DNA of 64,000 nucleotides from positions 868,001 through 932,000 of the forward strand of contig CAMPDV010000064.1 of the NCBI GenBank assembly GCA_946699065.1. The letters are read 5' to 3'. This DNA is from Loxodes magnus. Lineage: Eukaryota > Ciliophora > Karyorelictea > Loxodida > Loxodidae. Under the pieces are notes generated by a model that had not been told where the DNA came from, searched no databases, and worked only from the letters and a program-made list of their open reading frames with translations. The translations under genes and the position numbers were made by a program. This document shows positions 14,222 through 27,369 of this stretch, piece by piece. Every line of letters starts with the position of its first letter. Position 1 is the stretch's first letter.

Positions 14222-14912
14222 ATTTAAGGCTTAATAAAAATATTCATTTTAAACTTGTTTGGATCTTCTCTGTCATAAGTCTTGATGAATTTTAGATTGC
14301 TCTACTAATTTTTTATTATAAATTTAGTCCCAATAATTTTTTAATCAAATTAATTAACTACTTTTTAAATGAAGGAAGTTTCTTTGTGGGATTTAAATTT
14401 TTTTTCCTATATAATTTACTTTCATGCGTACAATAAATTTTGAAAAAAATATTTTCAGAATTTTATATTTTTGCTTTTTAGCAATTTTTTATATATCCAA
14501 TAGGATTTTTTATGTGCCCTAGTCTTCTATAGAATTAGCACATAATTGAACTTCTTTTTTCTTTCTTAATTAATAAAAAAGTTTTTCTACATTTGATAAA
14601 TATTTTATCTTGATTTTTCAATCTCCATTAGATCATACTTGGTTTCATTCATATATTGTAAATGGTTTATTGCATAAGGTTTTTAATTAATTAATTAAAT
14701 AGATGCGCTTTTAGGCTCATTTTTGTGTTAAGGATTTTATATTCCTTTTAGAGTTATTTAATTTTTATATCTAATACTATCTATTTGCTGAATTTATCGC
14801 TTCTCTGCATCTTATAGTTTTATGCAATCAGTCTATAACGAGTAAATTTCATTCAAATTATCTTATTGCTAGTTAACAGATGATCTTAGGTGATTTGTTT
14901 CTTAGGTGCCTT
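14222..14912 (-). pseudogene. ORF1-like zinc-knuckle gene with lost start
   Basis: The beginning matches the MAPKKQ-type ORF1 at 50574, but the ATG is AAG. The text then runs through NLNEIYSLQTDCIKLQDAEK and NETKYDLMEIEKSRQNIYQ to KTYDREDPNKFKMNIFIKP. A degenerate knuckle CQFYRRLGHIKNP (second and fourth Cys missing) occurs in an alternative frame, so at least two frameshifts are present. A decayed retroelement ORF1, probably continuous with the remnant at 13085-13760. Confidence 0.5.
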
Positions 14913-14925
14913 TTTATATTATAAA

Positions 14926-15365
14926 TAATAATATTTAATAATCAATTTATTAAGTGTGAATTTAATTAAAAGTAAATAAATATTTGTAATCTATTTTCAA
15001 AGCTTTTTATATTTAATTTATGAATTAATTTAGAAAAATTACTCTACTAGTCTTTTTAATTAATTATAACTTCTAAAATAAAGTACTATTTTTCTCATAA
15101 TACACTTTTGTAAAGAAAGAAATTTTATTATTAATTTAATATTTTTAATTCTTTTTTATATCAATATATAAATTCTAAAGTTTTATTTAACTTAAGATTA
15201 TTTTATTTTCTTAATATTAATATAAACTTATTCATATTTCTTTTTACTTTAGAAATTATTACTATTTGTTATTTTTCCATAGATAGTTAAGTAACATATA
15301 TATTACTTATTATTTTAATATTTTTATTAAATATTACTATTATATTAATTAATTTCAGCTAAAAA
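14926..15365. other. AT-rich, nothing supported
   Basis: AT-rich sequence between the ORF1 remnant and the GC-rich island; no features seen. Confidence 0.5.
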
Positions 15366-15369
15366 AGTT

Positions 15370-15648
15370 TTTGGACTGGAAACTCCTTTCTGATTGTACG
15401 ACCCGACGCTCTCTTTTTATGGAATAACGGGGATATCCTGTTGTGCTCCAGGCACAGCTGCTAGGGAGCTCCATCGCTATGAGCAGCCAGGCTTCAATCC
15501 CTACCAAGAGCGGATAATCTCAAAGACAGCGTTCCCTTCAGAAAATGAATCTGACCAGGGACTTTCTCAGCGACAGGAAAGGAACTTGTTCCTAGCCATA
15601 AAACCAGAAATTGTGGTCATAAAGGTCATTCTCAGCTCCCACCATCTT
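15370..15648. other. GC-rich island of foreign composition
   Basis: About 280 bp at roughly 50% G+C in a genome near 20%, with abrupt edges. The plus strand has one frame open in the standard code (15394-15660) with diverse residues such as GISCCAPGTAARELHRYEQ. The minus strand is open only if TAG and TGA are sense. GCTGCT ... AGCAGC and other pairings suggest structure. Candidates are a recently inserted organellar or bacterial fragment (plastid DNA from algal food is plausible), an assembly contaminant, or a structured RNA gene. I cannot decide; a nucleotide search would. Confidence 0.6.
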
Positions 15649-15660
15649 TTCAATTACTAA

Positions 15661-16204
15661 ATATTTCTATTTTAAATAACTTTAATTATAATTAAAAAAT
15701 CTTAATTTTTTAATTACCTTTTATATAGCACAAGAGATATAAAATTTCTTCTTTTAAGATGATTTTTTTATTTACTGTATAAGATAAAGCAATATAATTG
15801 AATTGTCTTGTAAAATTGTGCTTTTTAGCTGATATAATTTTTTAGAAAAAATATAAATATTTTGCTATTAGATTTATTTAATAATTTAAAAGAATTTATT
15901 TATTAAATTAATTTAGTAAAATAATTATTCATATATGTCTATTTTCTAACTGATTTTTATTATATTTAGACTTAAGCTAAACTAATTTATTTATTTTAAA
16001 TAGAGCAAAGTGTTTAATCTATATTTTCTTTTATAATTTAGATTTATTTAATATTAATTTATTTAAAATTCTCTACTCCTATCGCCTTAAAGTATTTATC
16101 TTGAGTAGCATATTAGATTGTTATTTTTTAATATTATCATAATCCTATTTTTTGAATGTATTTTTTATTAATTAGATATAATAATAAATAATAAATAAAT
16201 ATTA
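15661..16204. other. AT-rich, nothing supported
   Basis: No coding-like text or RNA gene recognised. Confidence 0.5.
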
Positions 16205-16608
16205 TTGTAGAGCACGTAACATCTCAATGGTGTGCAGCTCTTTCAGTATTAATATTTTATATTAAAAAAGTGTTTGCATAATTCTTATTGTTATTCTATT
16301 CGTCCAATTAGTCATATCAGCTTCTCCAATTGAAAAATATGCTTGTTAAGGATTATTATCGAATCTTGAATCAAATACCAAATGCTCCATTTTTTAATAA
16401 GATCCAAATAAGAATTTTTAGTTAAGTCATTAATAGTGCGTTAGTCAAACGTTCATACTCCTAACAAAAACCCTTGGGCAAGTTTGGCTTATCTCTTCCT
16501 AGCTTGTACAAACTTCCCCGAGGTGGCCTCAAGTGCGAAATTACTCGTATTGTCTTATACACTGCACCAGATTACCTACTAATTCTCCTAACCGTGACTT
16601 ACATCCAT
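16205..16608 (-). mobile_element. Non-LTR reverse transcriptase 3' fragment, copy 1
   Basis: Homologous to 18238-18612 in opposite orientation over its full ~400 bp. Minus-strand reading gives PPRGSLYKLGRDKPNLPKGF and, in a neighbouring frame, AQGFLLGVWTFDQRTIND, like RT motif B (PQG) and the residues after it. Further on come GIWFKI and NWRSWYDQLDEQN, then KELHTIEMLRALQ at the 3' end, which also forms the conserved hairpin. TGA at 16371-16373 stands where copy 2 has TGG. Frames shift several times, so this is a degraded 5'-truncated copy. Confidence 0.55.
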
Positions 16609-16612
16609 ATTT

Positions 16613-17190
16613 TTTTAAATACATTAAGTACATAATATAAATTATAGTTAAGTTCTAGATCTTCTATATTTTGTAAATTGTTTTTTAAATATCTAGAGAT
16701 ATATAAAAGACTGCTTATATATTTAATCCTTCTTATTAGTTTCATTAACTTATTTTAAATTTTAAATATTTCCTTCTATTATTAATTTATAAAATAAAGC
16801 ATCTCATAGAATATATTTTAGAATCTTATAGAAGAAATTAGGATTTTTATACTTTAACATTAAATACTTAATAAATATTAACTAATTTCTATTTTTAGCT
16901 AATTTTAAGTTATAAATTTTCTTTTTAGACTCATTCAAATAAAATTTAAATATTACAGAGCTCTTATTTAAATTTTCTTTGGTCTTTATTTCTTTTAGTA
17001 AGAAATCTATTTTAGAAATATTTATGATTAGCTTTTGAAATAAAGTAGAAATGAGAAATTACGCTAGTTTAGTCTAAAAATTAAAATCTAAAGTGCTTCA
17101 AGTTACTTATATTTCAATATTTTATTTAAATATAAACAGATATTTTAAGTTGGATACTTAGCCCTTAGTATTTGAGAGTAAAATATCCAT
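16613..17190. other. AT-rich, nothing supported
   Basis: AT-rich DNA between two retroelement fragments; I see no features. Confidence 0.45.
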
Positions 17191-17194
17191 TTTA

Positions 17195-17845
17195 TTATTG
17201 TTTAAAAAAAAGAAACCTAGTTGTGACAAGCAAATGCCCTTTCTGTAATGATGTAAGAGAAAACGAAAGGTATATCATAGAAAAATGCTCAGAATACAAA
17301 GAAAGTAGATAAATATGTATTTGAAAGTTAAGAACAGAAGGAGTAGAGAGACAAGGAATGGAACTATTTGATATAATATGAGGTACGGCAAAATTCGAAA
17401 AATTCATTAGAACCTAAGAAGAGTAAAAAAGAGCTAAAAGTGACTTGATAATAAAAGATTATATCAAAAACATATTAGAAAAAAGAAAAAAAGGATACTT
17501 AGAAAAGAAAATCGAATGAAAAAAAGAAATAGGAAAAGATTATAGAGCAGGAAAAGGATAATTTTTATGAGTTTATAAAAGCTTGATTAAGAAGAAAAGA
17601 ATTAGAAACGAAAATTAGCAAGGTATGTAAAAAAAATAATGGACGCTTGAAACAAAGAATCAATAAAACGTAGATAGATAGAAGACAGAAGAACAAGAGA
17701 TAATGAAGAAGAAAATTATGAAGATATGGAACTAATAAGGGAAGAATTTCTATTACCTGAAGGCTTACTTGAAGAAATAGACATGTATTGAAACATTTAT
17801 TAAAGAGCTGCGCACCAACGAGGTGCTACGCGCTCTATAATCAAA
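17195..17845 (+). mobile_element. Non-LTR ORF2 3' end with C-terminal zinc motif
   Basis: One frame is open for about 215 codons with TAA/TAG = Gln and TGA = Trp. It contains CPFCNDVRENERYIIEKC, matching the cysteine motif after the RT domain of LINE ORF2 proteins (C-x2-C ... C, with Tyr where His is usual). Lys-rich text with four Trp from TGA (including ICIWKLRTEG, FDIIWGTAKFE, KIEWKKE, QFLWVYK) follows, ending FIKELRTNEVLRALQ. The last 38 nt (17806-17843) form the hairpin shared by other elements here. The RT catalytic domain itself is absent (5' truncation). Confidence 0.65.
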
Positions 17846-18237
17846 TTTATTTATTTATTATTTATATTACTACTTTACTAAAAATAAAAGAAAGAATGAC
17901 TTAATATTATAAGCGTTATGTTTAATATAAATTTGATTGCTTCTTTAAAAAATCAATGTAATTTAATGGAGAAATAAATATTATTTAATCAATCTGAATT
18001 ATGATTTAGACTTATATTTGTTATTTCATTAGAAAATTAAAAAAAGTATATAAAAAATAAATTAATCTAAAAGGCTGATAGATAAACAACTGAAAATCTA
18101 ATTTTGCTATTAAAGATTGCTAAAGTCAAATATGAATAAGATAATAAACAATGAAATTAGATGTAAATTTAGCAAACTGTTAAAACTGAGACGAAATAAA
18201 CTCTTAAAGTTGAATATAATTATATATATAATATAAA

Positions 18238-18612
18238 ATGGATGTCAGTCGCGTCAGAAAAACTAGTAGGTAATCTCGTACTAGATGCCACCTCGGGGAA
18301 GGATGAATAAGCTCAGTTGAGACATGTCTAACTTACCCCAAGGGTTCTCTCTAGCAGTATGAAATTTTTACTGACGGGCCTTTTAATTAATTACTTAACA
18401 ACTAATTCTTATTTTGATCTTATTCATAAAGACTGGAGCATTTGGTTCAAGATTTTAAAATAATTTTTAATAAGAAGATTCCCCATTTGGAGAAGATGAA
18501 GTGACTCTTTGGACGAATAGAATGAAATCAAGCTTTTGAGAGCAATTTTTTAATATTAAATATTAATACTGAAAGAACTGCTCGCCAACGAGGTATTACA
18601 CGCTCTATAATT
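18238..18612 (+). mobile_element. Non-LTR reverse transcriptase 3' fragment, copy 2
   Basis: Counterpart of the 16205-16608 fragment, inverted relative to it. It reads VISYQMPPRGRMNKL, then NLPQGFSLAVWNFY (RT motif B-like), then DWSIWFKILKQFLIRRFPI with Trp by TGG at 18443-18445, then WRRWSDSLDEQNEIKLL with Trp by TGA, and ends KELLANEVLHALQ over the hairpin. Truncated and possibly frameshifted. The inverted placement of the two fragments around the ORF2 end makes this 2.4-kb cluster look like nested insertions. Confidence 0.55.
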
Positions 18613-19768
18613 ATATTTTTAATATTAATTCTCCATATAACTCATAAATAAAAAAATAAACATTAAATTAAAATTAAAATTAATTGAATAAAAAAATTAA
18701 TAATTTAAAATAAAGAAAACAATCCAAACAATATAAAAATGAAATTAATTCATTTTAATTGAATTATTTTAATCTAAATTCTATCTTAAAAATGAAATTT
18801 TTATAGATATTATAAATAAATTGATAAAATTCTGACTTAAGCTTAGCATATATTAAAACTAAAAGTTGATATAAAATTTTAAATTTATAAAAATAAGATG
18901 TTTTTAGCACTTTTTATAATTAAAAAATTCTTTAATCATTTATAGTTTCCCAATAGTATTGTGCTCTTCATTCTTTTATATGAATAAATTTTACTAAAAG
19001 ACTTCAAATAAAACGAAATATATATTTAAATTTTTTAAATGTTAAAACTTATTAATAGTAGAAATTCATATTTGCATAAGGATTGTACAGGCATCATAAT
19101 TGAATTGTATCATAATTCTAATCTCAAATATTTTATTAATTATTTCAGAATAAAATGCGCTATATACAATATAAAAATAAAACTTAATTTTGAATAATAA
19201 ACATTTTTTCAATAGAACCTGAAAAATTTAAAGAAAATAAATAGGTGCAAACTTATTCGATGCTTTTATTCATTTTAATTTTATATAATAATAATGAAAA
19301 TGAACCTAAATTAGTTATGTTTTTATAAGTTTACTCTTAATTTCTTCTGAGTTGAAAGTTTGTTTGGTTTTAATTAAGCTAAACAAGATTCTAAAAAAAA
19401 TAAAAAAATAATAATTAAAAAAAAAATCTGTGACCCAAAAATTTATTGAGAATTCATGTGAATTAAATAAGTAAAGAAACAAAAAAATTAGAAAATTTCA
19501 TTTTTAAAAAGTGTTCTGAAAAAATTTGAGCAATGGAAAAAAAACAGAAAACTTAATAGTTTATTATTGAATTTATAACTAACTTAGTTCGAAACTTTAC
19601 TTCTCATTTGTCTATTTTATTTAATTTTTCGAAAAAAAACATAAAAAAATATAATATACAATAAATATATTTAAAATCTTAAAAAAATAAAATTTTTTTA
19701 GCTAATTTATTAAATTAAATAGTACCTCAATATAAAAAAATTTCCTTTATTTAGTTTAAAAGAGGAAT
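18613..19768. other. AT-rich end of spacer, nothing supported
   Basis: AT-rich DNA up to the right arm's inner boundary. No coding-like text seen. Confidence 0.5.
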
Positions 19769-19922
19769 TTAATCAAAAAAGAAAGAAAATTAATAAAAAA
19801 AATATATATTTAATTAAATATTAAAAAAATAAAATTTAAATTAAAAGCTTTTATATAATTTTAAGTTTAGAAGAAAAATTATTTTTATGAATATAGAAAT
19901 TAAATATAGTTTTTTGAGCTTC

Positions 19923-21287
<1,365 letters not shown>

Positions 21288-21406
21288 TTTGTCTCTAGGG
21301 ACGAATAAATAAAAAAATGGATGAGGTATTTAAACTAAAAAATAACCCTATACAATTTTACAAAGGGTAGTTTATAAATAAAAAGAATCTAGAAAAATAT
21401 TAAGAG
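21288..21406 (-). promoter_or_regulatory. Alpha-tubulin copy 2 5' flank
   Basis: Counterpart of the conserved ~120-bp flank at 7690-7812, differing at a base or two near the ccccatcc/cctcatcc stretch. Confidence 0.45.
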
Positions 21407-21409
21407 TAG

Positions 21410-24400
21410 GCATGATGCTTAAAATATTACTGTTCTATTTTTATCTGATAAAATAGAAAAAATTAAAAAATGTAAAATTGTAAAGATTATTTAAAATTAA
21501 ATCTAAATTAAATTTCTAGATTCAAATTATAATGCTATCTTAAAATTTATAGCTTTAATTTACCTAAGAAATTAAATTTTATATTTGAAGAACAAAATTA
21601 ATGAAATAAATATTTTTAAATTTTATCCTTAAAAGTATCTAAAAAGTTGAAAATTAGTTTAAGTGTAAATTATATTAAATTAATTTAAAACTCATAAAAT
21701 TTGTATGTTTCATATTTTATTGCTTTATTTATTTAAAGTAATACATTCTGAGAAATGTTTATCTTTAGATAATTTTTTGATAGCTTGTATTATCTATATA
21801 TTATGCTATGATTCTTATAATATTCTCTTTATAATTTTTATTCCTCCAATAAATCCTTTTAGGTAAAAATCTATTAAGTTAGTTTTTCTATAATTTTATA
21901 AAGCAATTCTTTGATGTAACTATTGGTTTGCTATGATATTCTTCTTAATATGCTTTAGAACCTATCTATAATAATTTATTTTTAGTATGGTATATTACTT
22001 AAATGTTCTAATGAAGCGAAGCAAATATAAAATTGTAAAATATTTAAATAATTTACTCTTAGTGAGGATAATAATAATGACTGTTTAGTTTTTGCTTAAA
22101 TAATAAAATATTATTTCTACTAACAAAATCCTATTTTATAAAGCAAGTCTATTTTTATATTTTCTATCTTCGTATAAATGCAAAACTAATAAATTACTAA
22201 TGGTATATAAGACTAGATAGTAGAACATTTTAAAAAAGCATAAATATAAGTATAATTTAAATGATCCAGTTTGATTTATGTGATTATAAGAAATAAAAAC
22301 GAGAAAGCATTTACTTTGATGAAGAAGTTGGATGTTCTAAAGAGAGAAAATTGGTATAGCAGTTGTAAAGTTTGAGTATTTGGTGATTAAAGTGTTGTAA
22401 AACAATTGCGTTTCATATTTTCTAATAAAATAAAGAAGTAATATTTGTTTATATAAATGTGATTATAAGGATTATATGGACATAGTAATTAAAATGATAT
22501 AGTCTAAAATATATAATAAAGGAAATTCTAATTATTAAGAATAATAATTAATTTTAGTCCTTTTAGATTAATCACAAGATATTTCTAATCTGAAATATAT
22601 CACATTAAACTAATATACATTGATGTGTGACTTTAATAGAAGCAATACTTTATAGAAACATTTGTTTTTAACTAAAAGATACAAAGGAAAATTAAATAAA
22701 TATATTAAATATTCTGAAAATGTATTTTCAAACTTTAGTCATGTACTTATCTTAATATAGTGAGAACTTCATAGCCAAATCTAAAATATAGCTAATTAAT
22801 TAAATTAAGGCCAATTCTTATTATTAACTCAATATTCCTTATCAAATTTAAATACACTCATCAGTTAATATTAAGCATAATCTAAGATTATCAATTTAGT
22901 TCCAACTAACTATTTTTAAGAAACCAAATTTTATATTAAGTGGAACTACCTCAAATGCAAGAGAGCAAGGCAACGGGATCGATACCCGTGTTCTCCATTT
23001 TTTAGTGACGATAATTAATAAGCATAAAATATATTAAATAAGCATATTTAGCTTAATATATAGAGCTTCAGATTTCTGGTGGTTTAAAAATAAAAATCCA
23101 TGTGTCTGTATCTGATAGAATTGAAAGGATAAGTTGGTTATTTTATGAGCATTAAATTTAATCTAAATTAAATATAGCAGCATTAAATTACTAATAGTTG
23201 AGCTTCTAAATATATTGAAATATATCTTTATTTTAGCAAGCATTCTTAAATATTTTTGTTTGGTTTAGAATAATAGTAGTTCACCATATGTATAAAATGT
23301 GAGAATAAAGCTATCTTTATTTATTTTCCTTAAATATAAATACATTATTTAACTTAAAAATCTTAATTTAGTCTTTTAATTTTCAGTCTTATCTAATTTT
23401 AGAGACTCTTAGATATATTCTTCATATTGATATCATTTATTTAACTTTTGCTTTAATTAAATAGTTCTTAGACTAATAAACTTAGTATTAATTAATCTTA
23501 AGCTGTAGAAATTAAAAATTCTACTAAATCTAAATTTATTAAAGACTTAAAACTTAAAACTTTAAATTATAGACTGATAGATACATAGATATAAGCATCT
23601 TTAATTCTATAGTTGCATCAAGAGATATTCTGAAGGAGAAATAATTAATAGTTGTATATAAAATGTAAAACTAATTTTCTGGTATATAGTTCAATATCAT
23701 GTTCCAATATCTATAATAAAAATAGAATTCAATGTTTACTCTATAGGACTAAAAAATTAGCTCTTCTAAGAGAAAGTTAACTTTAAGTTATAACAAAAAA
23801 TAAATGAATGTATCTAAAGTCAAGATAGGATACATAGCTGATATATGAATAACTAGCCGAAGCACAATATATTTTAAAATGTTTAGCAATAACTAAATGA
23901 CTAACTTCATTAAAGTTGTATAGCATATATAAACAATACATAACTATTTACTTTAAGAACTATCAAGTGTTTCTATCCTAGATTATCTTTATTCAATTTT
24001 TATACTATAAAGCTACAATGTAATTTAATAGTAAAATGATCAAAATATAAAAGAGAGAATAAAAGGAATATATAATGAAAATAGTCTGAAATTAGCTTTA
24101 TAAATGATTTCTCTTAGACTTTCAATTTTAATTTTTGAATATTTAATATTCTTATATTAAATAAAAAATATAATATTTAAAATAAAAATAATACCATATA
24201 TGTTTAAATCTATTATCTTGCTTTATGATTATTTAACTAAATCAGTATATCATAAGAAAATTAATTTAGGTTTAAAAATAAAAATTTAGTTTTGCTAAAT
24301 GATTTAATTATTAATAAATCTTTTTTCGTATAAATGTAGAAGATATATTTAAAAATTATTAAAGGTTTCTATAAAATATACTAATTAATTAATAATCATA

Positions 24401-25095
24401 CAGAATAAATAAGGTAGGTATTCCATAAATTTTAGATGAAGTTTAAGAAAAATATTGAATCAAATTTTCATTAAGTGCTATGAATATTATATAAAGGAAT
24501 CATAAAAAAAGGCTTTTATTGTTAATAATATAATCTTAGCATTTTCTAACTTATTTCTAGTTTTCAGATCATAAATTATGACATTCTTAATTTTTTCTTT
24601 CTGAATTAAAAACAAAAAGATAATTTTTATTTTAGTGATATAAAAGATAAATATATTAATAGTTGTAATCAAAATTTTTAAATATGATAAATTATTATAA
24701 AAATTTACTAACTCTTTTAAAGCCAAAATATCAATTTTATAACCCTTAAATTTAAAAGAAAAATCAAAAACTTAAATTTGATTTCAAAGTTAAATAAATT
24801 CTTAAATAGTTGCTAAATATTATATTAGCCTAGCTTAGTAGTAAAAGATTCTAACAAATATTTGGTTAAGAAAACCTAAATACTTTTGCTGAAGTTTGGA
24901 AGACTTCATAAAGAAAATAAATTTAAAATTTAATTATGAATATTTATACATACATGTATATGATAACTACTAATTTTCTAAGAGTAGAATAAATCTAACA
25001 GTGTTTGACTTAATTATAGATATATTCCTTTATTTAAAATATTCAACTAAATTCTTAAAACTCCTATATTTTTGTTTGCATAACAATAATAAAAA
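21410..25095. other. AT-rich intergenic region (right arm)
   Basis: Mirror of 4037-7689. It contains the tRNA-Ala remnant; I find no gene. The 79-codon minus frame at 24487-24726 is unsupported. Confidence 0.55.
22942..22997 (+). pseudogene. Truncated tRNA-Ala remnant (right arm)
   Basis: Plus-strand copy of the 6103-6160 remnant. The tRNA-Ala 5' start and 3' half are joined with the D loop and anticodon missing; T arm and the GTTCTCCA 3' end are intact. Confidence 0.7.
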
Positions 25096-27369
25096 ATGAA
25101 ATATAGCATGTTTAACCTTGAGAGAGCTAAGTATCACTTGAAGTAAAAAAATTTCATCTTCACTTTAGTCTTAATTATATGGCTAATAAAAGTTTTTATC
25201 TACGAATGGAATTTTCAAAGCCTTATTAATGAGATAGCTTTAATTTTATTAATTTTGGTTTCATTCCAAAATCTTCAAGCTAGGAACTTAAGAAGTTAAC
25301 AATACATTTAAATTGCTATTTTCGTTTTTATGAACTGCAAAGGAATCTTTATTTCGCTATAAGTTAACTAAGATTACCTAATTTCATTTATCTATCTAGC
25401 CTTTTCTTAATAGTTTGCATAGATAAACGTGAGATAATTTAATTTACAAAAAATTTGATTTTTTATCAGTTTATCAATCTGGTGATGTTTAGCCCTCCAC
25501 AATAGTCACTTTTAGAAACTTGATATTTGTAACTAAATCAGCTTGGCTCTTTTCACATACTTTATCCTGAGACAAATCTATACACAAGAAAGAGAGTAGA
25601 AATAACTATTCGAAGCTAAAAATTAGATAAAAATATAAGCAGAAAAACTAGAACTTTTAGCAAAAATACCTAATGTTGCTTACTATAAAATAAAGGATCT
25701 ACAAATAATTTATAAAAGTAAACAAGCTAGTAGAATGTTTAAAAATTAGAATATTCTAGATGTTCTATTTCAAGCTGAGTATATTAAAAAATAGCACTCA
25801 AGTTTCTAGCTAGATTTTACAGAATTTTTACACTCAGAAACAAATAAAAAATTGAAAGCAAACATTGTCGTTGAGTTAGACCAATCGTTTAATAAATCAA
25901 GGTATTTTTAAGTTAAAGCAGTTAATATACTCTCTAATAATGAATTCGTAACTCTTTTGTACGTGTATGAATGAACTGAACTTGAAACTTTCTATAAAGA
26001 AATAATAGAAACCAAATTTAAAAGTTTATTCATTAGAGCTTTTTAGCATGAGATAAGACATCCTTTAATTGGACTTATGGAGACTTTAAATAATCTAAAA
26101 AATCTGATTGTACTAGCGATTTAGGAGAACTAAAAGTCTGAAAGTCAATTATCAAACTATAAGAATAAAATAAGAGTAATAAAGAAAGAAGTTTCTAAAT
26201 TACTCTTAATTTCATTATAGATGCAGGACATTTTCGAAATTTAAAAGAAAAGTTACACTCTCTAATACGAAGCGCAAGATGTATAAGAATGTGCATAGGA
26301 AGCTTTTTCATTGATAAAACATCAAACAAAAAAGAAAAAGATAAATTTAGAGTTAAATATTGCTCCTAACGTTCCTAAATAACTAAACATTGATAAGCAA
26401 AGAGTTATATACGTTCTATAACATCTGTTAGTGAATTCTGTAAAGTTCACTAAATGTGGACTTATTTAACTAAAGATAAAGAAGAGTAGGAAAAAGTAAG
26501 AGATTAATTTCATCGATGTTCCCCATGAAATGTACTCGATTTCCATTCATGATAGTGGATGTGGAATGTCTGAAAAGTAAATATCGAAGGTCTCAAATTT
26601 ATTCAATTTCAACTTAGATGATAATTAAAATTAAAGCTTAGGAATAGGATTATACTTAGCTGAGTAAATATCTCTATAAATGAGTGGAAGGCATTTGAAA
26701 GTAAAATCTCAAATATGGAAATGGACTAGAGTAAAGTTTTATGTGAGAGCAGTAAATGAACTTGAATAAAAATAGAAAGTACAAGTATCAAGCTAAAAAA
26801 TATTAAAATCTATTCAAATTCCTTTAAGTCAAATTTTATCTCCAACTTCAAGTTAAGAATCAATAGAATACGAATAGCCGAATTCTGCTGCTTATGATTC
26901 AAGTCCTTATTCGATAAATACTACAAGTTAATCTAATCCAGAAAATGAAAGTTTCTCGGGATGCCAATGCAAATAGGTATTAGTAGTTGATGATTCTGAT
27001 TTTGTTAGATATTCTTTAGTAGAAATATTTTAAGCAAATGGATATTAAACTTGTGAAGCAAAAGATGGTAAGGAAGCGATAGAACTAGTGCAAAAGAAAT
27101 AAAAAAATAAATGCTGCTAGGAGTTTTATATAATTACAATGGATTGCGAAATGCCTATTATGGACGGGTGATAAGCAACTGATTTTATTAGGAAGAGTCT
27201 ATAATATAAAAAGCCTATTTTAGGATATACAGCCTACAGCTCCGAAGAAGACATAACTAGATGTTTAGAAGTAGGAATGAGCTAAGTATTAAACAAACCT
27301 TCAAGCTGTAAAATTATCCTGGATACTATCAAAAGCCTTACAGGCTGTAATGTTCTTTTTAACAATTAA
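25096..27369 (+). CDS. Hybrid sensor histidine kinase/response regulator, copy B
   Basis: Mirror copy of the gene at 1763-4036, also about 757 residues, starting MKYSMFNLERAKYHL. Hydrophobic helices span roughly residues 20-190 (FTLVLIIWLIKVF, IALILLILVSF, WFFISLSIWWCLA). H-box His is near 318, N-box Asn near 447, G1 Asp near 486, G2 near 516, receiver from about 625 with acceptor Asp near 683. TGA encodes Trp at YEW (25972-25974; TGG in copy A) and at MDG-W (27169-27171). Autophosphorylation on His with phosphotransfer to the receiver Asp is expected from the family; the signal sensed is unknown. The end given is a TAA; no TGA follows in frame for more than 100 codons. Flank similarity to copy A drops at this 3' end. 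Confidence 0.85.

Noticed and set aside
16205..18612. DNA transposon with ~65-bp terminal inverted repeats
   Set aside because: Inverted similarity extends over ~400 bp and encodes RT-like text ending in a hairpin that other single copies also carry, so these are inverted retroelement fragments rather than transposon ends. No clear target duplication was seen.
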